Source of the DNA: Clytia hemisphaerica
Lineage: Eukaryota > Cnidaria > Hydrozoa > Leptothecata > Clytiidae
Reading direction: 5' to 3'
Length of the DNA: 64,000 nt
Assembly: GCA_902728285.1 (NCBI GenBank)
Contig: CACVBU010001117.1
Location: 744,001-808,000 of the forward strand
Shown here: piece by piece, positions 11,083 to 22,700 of the stretch
Numbering within the stretch: the stretch's first letter is position 1
Layout of the letters: the number at the start of each line of letters is the position of its first letter
Made by a program: the position numbers and the translations under genes
The notes under the pieces: model-generated
Told to the model about the DNA's origin: nothing
Database searches by the model: none
The model's input: only the letters and a program-made list of their open reading frames with translations

Positions 11083-11280
11083 ACTAATTATCAACCCGTA
11101 TATTGAAAAAACTTTCGGTCAGACTGGTTGGATTCAAAATGCTGAGATTAAGCCTACTTACTGAGCTCACCATAGAAACAATATTTTTGAAGATGTAATT
11201 TTTTCTATGGTCTTAAAAATCAACCAAATCAGACAAACAATCTCATTTTGGAGATTTACTCTTAACAGCTGTATCAGATG

Positions 11281-12151
11281 TAGCCTGGATATCCAGCCCG
11301 TAAACTTTTTTTTGATTTTGATATTTCTTATGTTTACGGTCTGGTTTACCTAGATCGTCTGCATTCTGATCTGAGGATGATTATGCAGATATTCTGATTG
11401 GTTGGGTCCAAGCGAATCAGAGATCTGAATGGTGAAGCGCGTATAAGAAATTATGCGAGCCGACTTGAAGTGTCTGCCTAAGTATTTGGGTGGATCGCGT
11501 GGGCGATCAGCAAGGCGCGTATGCTGCTTTGCAAATCTCCCTGATTTTTCTTCTTCAAAGCAAATAACAATAGAATGCCTAATTATCTCCCTTGGGTGTT
11601 TGACCACGCATCCAAATAAAAATAACAATAATGGTAGGGAAGAAGTGGGAAGATCAAAACATGGGAATTTTTAGATGTTCTGGTTGTTTTCTTTTAAATT
11701 ACTTGCTTAGATATTCTTGTTTAAATCTTCTTAATGACTTGGTTACATTGTGTAAAGAACTAAAGGTATAATTCTTTATTTTGCTTCAATTCTTTCTGTT
11801 TGCCAATTTTGTAGTGCTGTTTTGGGTTGGAAGTTTTGTTTTGATAATTTTTTGTCTCCCCAAAATTCACTTTGCACTTTCTGTCCAACAGACTTTCTAC
11901 CACACTGTCTATATTTTATGGTCAAGGCTGCCATTCTAAATCGATTTATCACTGCTGGGACCGTGTCATCTTGAAATTATGCATGTCATTATGTGCATAT
12001 ATTTATTTGCAGCCATGGGGTTCATGCAGGAAAATCTGTCAACAGGGGTTCACCTGATTTCTAGGTGAACCAAGCTCTATAATTTTAGAACTTTGTCTGG
12101 CTGAGGTAAAACTTATTTTTTCTAAAATTTTGAGCTTGGATATCCAGGCTA
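11281..12151. mobile_element. Mutator-like non-autonomous element with 9-bp target duplication
   Basis: TIRs TAGCCTGGATATCCAGCC and the complement of GCTTGGATATCCAGGCTA bound 871 bp. The 9-bp word TATCAGATG flanks both sides exactly (11272-11280 and 12152-12160). A 9-bp duplication is characteristic of Mutator-like elements, though the TIR is short for that class. No transposase-like frame inside. Confidence 0.75.
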
Positions 12152-12964
12152 TATCAGATGGTGTGAATAGGTTTCGTTTTATAAGGATATTTGACAATTG
12201 ACTTTCATGGGTCTGTGGGCCAAAGTTGCCTCACCCTATTCAATACTCTATAGAGAATTCTATCAAGCTTTCCCAGCTTGGCAAAAACCCTAGTTTTGAA
12301 GTCTTTAGGGGTCATATAATGAAAAGATAAAATAAAAACTTTATACTACTTGTCAGGGTCAACCAATGACTACTCCTGGACTTTTTTCCTTCACAAGTTT
12401 CTTTCTCTAAGGTAGCACCTCTGTCTCATCATCCATTTTTTTCCGATCTGTCAATCAAAGTTACTCATCAAAAGGATATCACTGGCCTATAAAGTTGGTA
12501 TACACCCAGTTGAAAATTTTTAATAATCCAATAATCCTAAAATTTCCGACATTTCTCAGACCCACAGACTTTTAAGTCAAACAATGGGTGTTTATAAAAA
12601 CCATAGAAATGAAGTATTTTATAGAGGATCTTAATCTGGGGACAGATCTTCATGCTCCTGATCAAAAAAGAGGGATGAATGTTTGCATTAAAATTTTTCA
12701 AAATTTTCCTGATATAATTTCCTGATTGATTGTATGTTCGTACACAATAAATAATATGAGTTTGTTTGTTACTGCGAGTTATAAAAAATAGTCCTTAGTT
12801 GCTTTGAAAATATACATAAAATGCTTAATGGGTGTATATAACTTCTAAATTGTTGAAGGGTATGATATTATTAATCATTCTGCTGCATTCAAACTAGGTA
12901 AAAAATTTTTTTCTCACAAATCTGAAGTAGAATTATATTCAAAGTTGAAGGAAAAAGTGATAAA

Positions 12965-13766
12965 ATGAGAAAAACTACAATCATAGAACCAATTTTGTTT
13001 GGATTTATGTTCTGTCGTTATATGTTATTGGATACTGAAGATCAGCTCATTTACATGAAAACTTGTTTGAGAGCCTTCAACACATCGTTTTGTGATGCAA
13101 TTTACCAGAATGGTACTGCCTTTAAGGCTGAACAGAGTGAACTCCAGAATGAGTCAGCCAAATGGAAAGTGTATTTGAGTATTGTCCGGACTATACCGCC
13201 TGTTATAATGACAATCATCTACTCATCTTGGTCAGATTATGTTGGTCGGAAAAATGTTATTGTACTGCCTGTAATCGGATCCTCTATATCAGCAATGAGT
13301 TTTATATTAAATTCACAATACATTCAATCACCTGTTTACTATATATTGGTTGGTGAATTATTTGCTGCTCCTTTTGGAAACTTTGTTGCAATGATTTCAG
13401 CTACTTTTTGTTATGCAGCTGATATTACACCGATATCTTTCCGTACGCAAAGGACTGTTATTTTGGAATCAATGATATACATTGCAGGTGCAATTGGACA
13501 TTTTAGTGGTGGACAGATATTGTATAACTTCGGTTTTCAATATGTTTATGGATTAACTTTATTCATTGATATCCTTCAAATCATTTACTGGATGTTTATT
13601 GAAGAATCTTATGAATCAACCGTGCAGCAAAAGAAGAAAAGCTTACTGGAAATGTTTACTTTAGAAACTTTCACTAAAGTCTTCAAATTTTTGAGCAAAA
13701 GTCGAGATGGTAATAGAAGAAGCATAATTTGGACCTTGTTTGTTTGCTTCTCGTTCAGTTCTCTCT
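12965..13766 (+). CDS. SLC46-A exon 1
   Basis: 802 nt from ATG to donor T|GTAAGT, ending in phase 1. Encodes TM1 to the start of TM7. Reading past the donor gives only intron translation. Confidence 0.85.
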
Positions 13767-16700
13767 GTAAGTATAGATTCATGTTGATTTTCATTGTTAA
13801 TCTGACCCCTCTCATAGATAATTGTGATGTCCAATTTGCTGACGGATTTTTACTTCTATAAGGATTGTCTTTGTTGGCTGAATGGGGGAGGGGGGTAAAT
13901 TAACTGTAATTTTAATTGAATTTGAATTGCATCTTATTGAAAATATGGAAAATTAGAATTCAATTGGGGGCTGTTCATTTTAAATTTGGTAGAGCCTTGA
14001 TCCGATTAGAACTAGCCCTTCAAAATGGCTTAATAACTGTTTGTAATATTTTATATTTTTTCGTCCAGATTTCATGACTTTGAACAGTGCAACAATACTT
14101 TATTTGTTGCACACACCATTTCAATTCCTTCCAACACAAATTGGATACTTTCTTGGTGGAACTCTGCTGTTGAAATTTCTTGGCTCGCTGTTCATCAATC
14201 TTGTGTTTGTTCATTGTTTGAAGATGAGAGATTTTTATGTCATGCTGATTTCATTTACAACTTACACAGGATTGTTCATATCTATGGCAGCTGCAAAGAA
14301 TGACTGGCAGATATACTCAGGTGTGTATAATTGAATTGTAAGACTGGTTGATATTTTAATCATTATGAATTCGAAGTTTTAAATCTCCGAGATGCAAAAA
14401 TGGTTTGTAATGGTTATAAGGAAATTTTGACAAGAAACTTCAAAGAAACTGAATGTCATTTTGCAACTTCAGAAAATTGCTTAGTAATTGCATGCGTGCA
14501 TGTGTCTAACACGTGCCTTATATGTTATCATAAAATGACCCGTAGAAACTCATTAATTTTAAGTGGACATTTTGATTATGATCCCTACAAATAACTCTAC
14601 AATGGTTTTTTTTATTTTAAGCTGGAGCATGGTCTTTTGGAGTCGGAGTTGCAATAGCTGTTATCCGTGGAAAACTATCCAAAATTGCTGCATTTGATGA
14701 GCAAGGTAAAACAAATTATATCAAACTTTGCATTGCAAAGACTAGTCAGTAAAGCTATAAAACCTCTTGATATGATTGAAAACATAAGGAAAAGGCAATG
14801 GAAAAAGAGGGATTGTATTTAGAATTATACTTGACGGCTCCCGTCGTCGCAAACGTCTATTTAGCTTGCGCATCAATCAAAAGCCCTTAAGATTGTATTG
14901 TCGATGCTCTCTAAATCTATCTTATTAAGGCAATTTGCATTAGTTTGCATCAACGATGGAAGTACACGTTTTTTTTTTTCTTTTTAAAATAACAGTTTCT
15001 TTTTGCCGTCGGTGCGTGCGGTCGTGCTCTGAGAAACTGTTTTTTTTTAACTTTCGATCTCTCTTGACGAAAGTGTTTCTATAACAAAAAGATAAACATT
15101 ACTATTTCCTTTGGCTAGAAATAGTAAACACAAAAACAAGTGGAAAGGTTTTTAGGACTTCTTGGCCCCTTGGGTCAAGAAACCCTAATCGACTCTTTGA
15201 GAAGCCCATCTTGGGTGATTGTCTCCTTGGTATTCATGTCCAAGGCCTCCTGTTCTGTTAGTGATCTGAATTCAACTATAAAGAATTCAGTGTGTTGTAA
15301 TTTATAACAAACTATACCTATTTGAAAGTTAAAGCGGTACAATAACTTTTCGTAAAAGATTACACGAAACAACCTTTTTATAAATAACTTCTTGAGTAGG
15401 CAAAGATTTGTTCTCAAACTTTGTACACTCTTTTCTTACATAATAACAAAGTTATAGTATAATTTATAGCCAGTAACTCTTTGTAGTTACTGATTTAAAA
15501 TTTTTGACACACGATTTTGAAACCGTTAACCTCAAATCGTATAAAATTGCTTCTGGCAAGATATACATATATATTATAATTACTAGTACACAAAACCATA
15601 AAAATACTTTTATTTCTACTATATTTAATTGTTTCCCATATACTTTTCTGCTTTTTTGCAACGTTTTAGTTGTTTTTCATAAAAAAAATTAGCCTAAAAG
15701 TGTCTCAGACACTTTACAGAAAAATTGTTGAAAGTCGGTCTAGAACCCGGTTTGGCGCTACCAGTGAAGTCATATCATCAGATTTCGTTATTTTTGTGCA
15801 TTGTTTTGGACCAGACTTCTGTCTTGGTCACTCAAGTTTACTTCTGGATTACTTTCTCCTAAACTTATCTACATTACCTTTTCTATTACCTACTTCTTCT
15901 TACTATGTCTAATAGTACAAAAAGAGGACCTACATCACCTCTCGAAGATGTAAGTCAGAGCATTGAAGATCTAAGAACTGACTTCATTACGCAGAAAAAA
16001 CAAAAAGTCCACTTTGGTATTTCTAGAATCAAAAAACCTCGTTCAAACTCACAATCATCTTCCACCTCTTCCTCTTCTAAAAACACCAAAGAAAAACCTG
16101 CTGACTCTTCTGAAGAAAATGTTGTTCTGGAATCTGGCTTTGAAACGAATAGATCTAAACCCAATCCACTTATTCTTCAAGAACCACCAAAGAAGAAAAA
16201 GATCAAAGTCATTCTCCATGAACACAATTTTGAAAAACCTTATAATCTAGTGGAATTAAACTCCCACGTCAAAAATTTTTCTTTCCTTTCTGCTAATGAA
16301 GCACACACAAAAACCACTACTCTTATTTGTGAAATAGACATTAGTGAAATAGAATTCCTTTTGGACAAAGACAATTGGAGTGAAAAAATTAAATCAATTT
16401 CTATCGACAAAAAATCAAATCTTCTGGATAGTTATTGCATAAATAAACTAGCAAAAGAACCAGAATCTGGTCCACCTGTCAGCCTCCAACTTGTTTTTGA
16501 CCACTTGGAATACTATGTAACCAAAGTATACAATCTCAGAAGAGAAGGAAATCTTGTTGTTTTTGAAGTTTTAAAAGGTGATATAGAAGACGACTTTCCA
16601 CTTACCATAAAGGCTAACAATTCTGTTAGTAAGCACTTTGTCAGGAAATATGATCCTATCGAAAACTACATTATCCAATGTAAAAAATGCTTAAAATTTG

Positions 16701-19700
16701 GTCATGTTCAATCCATTTGTAAAACTAAAAATCCTTTATGTAGTTGGTGTGGTAAAGAAAACTGTAGAAGGAAGTGTTCTCAGAAATGTTGTGTGAACTG
16801 TGAAAAAAACCATTCGTCTTTTTATAGAGGATGTAGTGTTTATAAAAGTTTAGTTGAAAAAGCTACTGTCACACGTAGTGACAGACAAAAGTCTTCCAAG
16901 ATATCTGCAATCAATAATTCTGTTAAAGAAGTAAAAAATTCATACAGCCAACTTGAAAAGACATATGCACAAGTTGCAAACTTTAGTCAAGAATCTGTCA
17001 CCCTACAAACCAGTGTAAAAACCTGTACGGAAGGAATGGACTCAATACAATCACAAGTCACTGAAATTTCTACTCTGCTAGGAACAATCTCTGATAACAC
17101 CAAAACCCTTTTTACAAACGTCAATATTTTAGAGAAAACCGTTAGCAAAATCAGTAACAGCCTCTCTTCTATTACATCCAGAATCGACAATTTAGAAAAA
17201 CAAAATAAAATCATTTGCCATACTCTATCTGAAGTCAAAGACAACTATGTAACCAAAGAACATCTCTCTTCTGAACTTTCTTCAGAAATTCTTTCAGTAT
17301 ATGAAAAATCGGTTGACATCGAAACTCTATCTTTAATTCTTTTTGAAGCTTGCTATGCTATTGAGCAACAGAAAATGACTACACACATTGACATTTGCTT
17401 TCATCTTCAATCCATCATGAAGAGACACCATAACAAATTTGATAAAGAAAACTTCCTGAATTCCCTAGATGAACTCAGAAATACCTCTTTAATTCTTGAA
17501 GAACCACCGATGTCCCTATCTCCAAAATGATGAGCTTAAAAATAATCCAATTAAACCTTAACGGATTTAAATCGAAAAAACAAGATCTACAAACTCTCTT
17601 AGCTGAAGAAAAACCTGACATAGTTTGTTTGAACGAAACAAAGCTAATTAACAAAGAGACCATCAAAATCAAACACTATACAGCTATCATGAACAATAGA
17701 AAGAATAGAAGAACTTTAAAATCTTATGGAGGAGGGACAGCCATCCTAATTAGAGAGGATATTGCACATGATGAGATAAGGAAATATCAAATAGGGAAAT
17801 ACGAAATGCTTTTAATTAAAATTTTTCCTGACTCGCTAAATATGTCAAAATCTTTTCATCTCTGTTGCTGCTATTTTCCACCTACTTTTACAGCAGATAC
17901 TGAAGTTTTAAAACTTCTCTTTCTTCCAAATACAATCATAGTCGGAGACCTAAATTCTAAACACCATACCTGGGGCAGTATAAAAGACAATCATAGAGGT
18001 ACTACTTTTAGGAAATTGTATGATGATAACAACTTTGAAACATATGTGATGCCACCAAACTTTAAAACCAAAAAAGGTGAATTTAAAGAAGTTATACAAC
18101 AAGTTATAACATCTCCTATTAGATTCTTTCAAATTGAGCACATTACTTCGCTTAAATCCATTGGTTCTGACCATCTACCTGTCTCTTTTTCTTTCTTTGA
18201 TCCTACAGCACCTAAAAAATCAAAGTTTGTTAAACTTTACCATAAACTTAACCTTGAGACTGCTGCTAGGATCATAAATCAATTTTCTTGTGACAAAACT
18301 TTTGGAACAAAGAATGTCGAAGAAAAAACGAACAAACTGATCTCCATCCTTCAAGACATAGATAAACATGTACCAACTAAGTTGATACCAAGTAAAAACC
18401 AGGGTATGTCTATTGAAACCAGAAAATTGATAAAAGAAAGAAGAAGTATAATCAATCTGTTAAGAAAAAATAAAAATAACATCTTTTTGAGAAGCAGAAA
18501 AACAGAATTAAACAGACAGATCAAACAACATATAAGAGATAGCGATGATGCAAGATTCGAGCTCATGAAGAAAAGAATTAATGTTAGAGAAACAACCAAA
18601 AAGACCTGGAAATATATTAAAACAATTCTAGATGGTGAAAAATGCAACACACAGCATAAAGATAAAGTTTTTGTCAAAGAAGATGGCTCTAAGGTGAAAG
18701 ATAAACAAGACATAGCTAATTCCTTTAAAGAAAGACAAGAAAAAATTTTCCAACCAAATATTTCCTCTGACAGAAGGCATAAGTATATTGTCGACCACTG
18801 GTTTGAGAACACTCTTTTTCATAGAAGAGAACGTTTTTCTATCTATCACATGTTTGATCCTCTCTTGACTAGATTTGAAGTCGAAGAAAAAATAACACAT
18901 CAAGAGGTTGACAATGTTCTAAAGTCCCTCAAAGTCCACAAAGCACCTGGCCATGATGCCATACAAAATAAACTTCTTTCCACACTCTCTCCTCTCCTTA
19001 TATCACCACTTACTTCTCTTTTTAATGACTGGTTGAATAATTCCATCTTCCCAGATTCATTAAAAACTGCAAAAATCTCGATGATCCCCAAAGTAGTGAA
19101 CACAAACAAGATCTCAGAACATAGGCCAATTAGCCTTCTTCCTACTATTGGTAAGATCTTCGAGAAAATCCTTGCAGATAGAATATACAATTGGGCTGAA
19201 AATAACAACATTTTAAACAAGGAGCAGTCTGGCTTTAGAGCTAAAAGAAGTACAGTAGATAATCTTTTCCTTTTACTCAACGACTATCAAGAGGCAAAAA
19301 TCAAGGGTGAAAGAATGCATGCAGTCTTTGTGGATTTTGAGAAGGCTTTTGACAAAGTCAACCACTCTCTTCTTCTTTTTAAACTAAACTCTTTAGGTAT
19401 CCCAAAATACCTCCTAAACATCCTTCATAGTTACCTTAAAGACAGGAAGGCTTATATTAAATACTCTCACTTTAAATCAAACATTTTTTCTTTGAAAGCA
19501 GGAGTACCTCAGGGCTCCTGTCTTTCACCTATCCTTTTTTCTCTCTTTGTCTGTGACATTCCCAAACCATCTAGTGATACAACAAAGATGACCCAGTTTG
19601 CAGACGATCTGGCTGCCTGGGAAAGGTATAAGAGAGTATATGACTCAAATTTAGACGAGTATATTGAACTTTTGTTTGAATGGTTTAGTAAATGGGGGCT

Positions 19701-22700
19701 AGTAGTCAATATGGATAAAACCAAACATGTGAATTTCGGTAGGAGTAAAATGTCAATTTGGGTTAGAAATGTGAGACTCAAAAAAGATAATAAGATCAAA
19801 TTCCTAGGTCTCCAACTCGACAAGCAACTAAATCTGGTTTCCTATATAACAAGCAAGATTAATAAATCATACCATCTTTTAAATTTTCTTCAAACACTAA
19901 AAAATCAGTATCACATGTCCAAAAATAAATTATTAATGTTATACAAAAGCCTTTTGAGATCAAGGTTAGAATATTCGCATATTTGTCTACTTTCTATTTC
20001 CAATGCTCAGATGTACAATATGGAAAAAATACAAAATAGGGCACTAAGAATTATCTTAGGGAAACCTAGATGGACTAGGATAACTGAATTATATAGAGAA
20101 GCAAGAGTTACTTCTTTGGAAGATAGGATAAAACGACTTTCAAAAAATTGGCTACTTGCTAGCAATGGTATACAACATCACCCACTCAATAATTATAACT
20201 TTTTAAATAGGCCGAATGCAGAAAAAAAGACACTTTATGAAAAACTTGTCTCATTTTAACATTTATTAAATTTTTAGTTTGATTATTAACAATTTTCTTT
20301 TCTATTTATATTTATAATACACATATACATATCACTCAAAAAATAATTCCTTTTTAGTTTAATTTTCATTCACACAAATAAAATATTTATACCTTCGTAC
20401 CTTTACAATCAGAATACAGACAGGTCCTACTAGGATTCCATTATGTCAGCTTTGCTTCGAATAAAAAACCTTTCTCCTTATTACAATACTTTAATTAAAA
20501 TAAACAGTTATCAGTAATAACAACGATCCATTTTTAGAATTTTTAAAGATTTTTAAACAGTTGGGACAGAGCCTGTCAGGTTCATATCCCACTACACACG
20601 CACCGAACTCACATATTACGTTTTAGTAATACAAACCATATTCTTTTTAACCCCTATGTTATCTTTTTATAATAGCCAATAATCTCTATTTTAAATTAAT
20701 TATTTTTATATCCAAGCTCTCTTCACGACCTTCCGAAATCCGCTTTTATTATAAAACATTCAATTGTTATATACCTCTTTAATACTTTTGCATATAATCT
20801 TTTTTATACATGCTTAGCACCTTGTGCTTTACTAATTCTTCTTTTTTTTAGGCATATACTCTTCTTTTTAGGCATAAATCCCTTAACCCTCAGTAAGCTG
20901 AATGCAGGAACTAAGATGTTTAAACAAAATCCACAATGGGCAAAGGTAGTCTAAATAGATTACGACGCCCCTCAAAACAACATCACACATCATCTGGAAG
21001 TACACGTTTTTTTTTTTTAAGAAACACACTTTTAAGAAACATGAGGCTCAGAATGCCTAAAAACTAAGAAACATCTAAGAAACATGCTGAGGCTGAGAAT
21101 GAGAAAATAACATTTTTTAATTCGGTTTTTTTAAGAATCTTCCAATCAAGCCTTTCATAAGGCTGATTATGTCAAAAAGTTTAGAAACATGTAAGAAACA
21201 TTTAAGGCTCAAAAGCCCGATTTCTTAAGAAACATTGAGGCTGCTTGGTAAAACTAGTTTCTTAAAAAAAAAAAAAACGTGTACATCGAGCAGTGGGAAG
21301 ATTTCTCGTTATATCCCAGATGTTCCAATTTTTTTTTAGGGAGATTGTTTTCACTGATCTCATCTGTTGAAGTTTTGGTATCATTATTCTCTGGGGTTAC
21401 CATCACAAGTATTTATAAAGCTACGGTGGACATTGAGCCTGCATTTGTCTTTTATCTCGTTGGTGCTTCTTCAATTTTGCCATTTTGTTTGACTTTGTAA
21501 GTACTTTAAACCTTGAAAACTTCTTCGTTTGCTCATTGCAATTGCATTGTTTTTACTATTATAAAGTTTTTGTTACCCGTTTTTTATAAGAACATCCAAA
21601 ACTTTTGAAGCCTTCGTACCTTTTTAAAGTTTCAACCCTAAGAATGTTTTTGAAATGCTTTTATTTTCACCATTTTGAGAGTATTTTCGTGCATTTTTCT
21701 AATTAATTGGATGTTTTAGAGAAAAAAAGCCTTGAAATGTTGTTAAATATTTCTTAATATCGACGCCTTATGGTTATGCTCTTTTATATCGGGTGTACCA
21801 CAAAAAGGTTTCGCTCTTTGAAACTAATTTTCTAGAAATCTAAAAATTTTAAAGGAACCATTCCTATTTCATTGGAAAGAAGAAAAATAAACTTAAATTT
21901 TGATGGGTCATTTATTAAATTCGATTCATTAGTTCAAAAGTTACGCTCTTAATTGAATAAAAAAGTTATTTTCGGAAAGTGCTCAAAAACGTTAAAAATC
22001 GATCAAATTAAACAGAAGCATAATTACATGATACATCAGTATTTTCGTTTCAGTCATTAAAAATGAAAATTGGCTGTCTAAATGAGCTTTTGTTATATAA
22101 AGGAAGGTTGAATTTCAATGAAAGGAAGAAAATTCGTCGAAAGAGGCCAAAAAATCTGGTAAAATTCATAAAAATACATCAAATATGGATTTCGAGGTAG
22201 ATCCAGCCTTACATAGACTATCCAGTCTAGAACCAAAAATCTGAGGAAAATTTCGGTAAAAAGTAAATTGAATTGATTTTGATGAAGATTTTAAACCCTT
22301 GCAGCCCTTCAGTTTGAAAATTTATGTGTTTAATTGCTGAAATATGCACTTAATCATGTAAAGGCTATTGCGATGGCCAAATTTAAAATAAAAATTTGAT
22401 AGGTCGATTTTAAACGTTTTCAAGCACTTTCTGGAAGTAACTTTTTTATTTAATTGAGCATAACTTTTGATCTAATCAATCGAATTTAATAAACAACCCA
22501 TCAAAATTTAAGTCTCTTTTTCTTATTTCCAAAATAGGAATGGTTCTTTGAAAATTTTTAGATTTAGAGAAAATTAGTTTTAAAGAGCGAAACTTTTTTA
22601 TGGCACACCCGGTAGTTTGTTCTTATAAAATAGCAGTTGTAGATATTTTTGAAACATGAACCCGTTCAATCACAATGACATATTTTTCAGAAAAGTTATA

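Larger units (their letters stand above)
9162..11271. other. Gene-free stretch with tRNA-like and CGGGAC-motif repeats
   Basis: No supported exon. Contains the tRNA-like sequence at 9637-9717 and the cluster of GGGGTAAWWACGGGAC motifs at 10355-11082. Confidence 0.5.
14980..20994 (+). mobile_element. Full-length Jockey-clade LINE retrotransposon
   Basis: About 6.0 kb, with a 5' UTR of about 0.9 kb, ORF1 15905-17530, ORF2 17527-20259 and a 3' UTR of about 0.7 kb. It is flanked by a direct repeat of about 23 bp, TGGAAGTACACG plus T11 (14957-14979 and 20995-21017), which I read as the target-site duplication. The 3' end is CAT-rich (ACATCACACATCATC) instead of poly(A). Two uninterrupted ORFs suggest a recent insertion. 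Same orientation as the host gene, in its intron 3. Confidence 0.8.
14962..21284. repeat. Foldback element split by the LINE
   Basis: The right end (21250-21284) reads GTTTCTTAAAA..CGTGTAC. The left arm GTACACG followed by T11-12 and AAGAAAC is found once before the LINE (cut after the T-run, from 14962) and again after it (from 21000). Without the LINE and one target copy, a roughly 290-bp element with GTACACG-T(n)-AAGAAAC inverted ends remains. AAGAAACAT and GAGGCTGAGAATG motifs repeat in its body. Confidence 0.65.

Noticed and set aside
15955..19823. Antisense open frames within the LINE
   Set aside because: Shadows of ORF1 and ORF2.
21279..21339. In-frame codons upstream of SLC46-A exon 4
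   Set aside because: They precede a T-tract and TTTAG acceptor and begin inside the foldback end; homology to B and C starts only after the acceptor.
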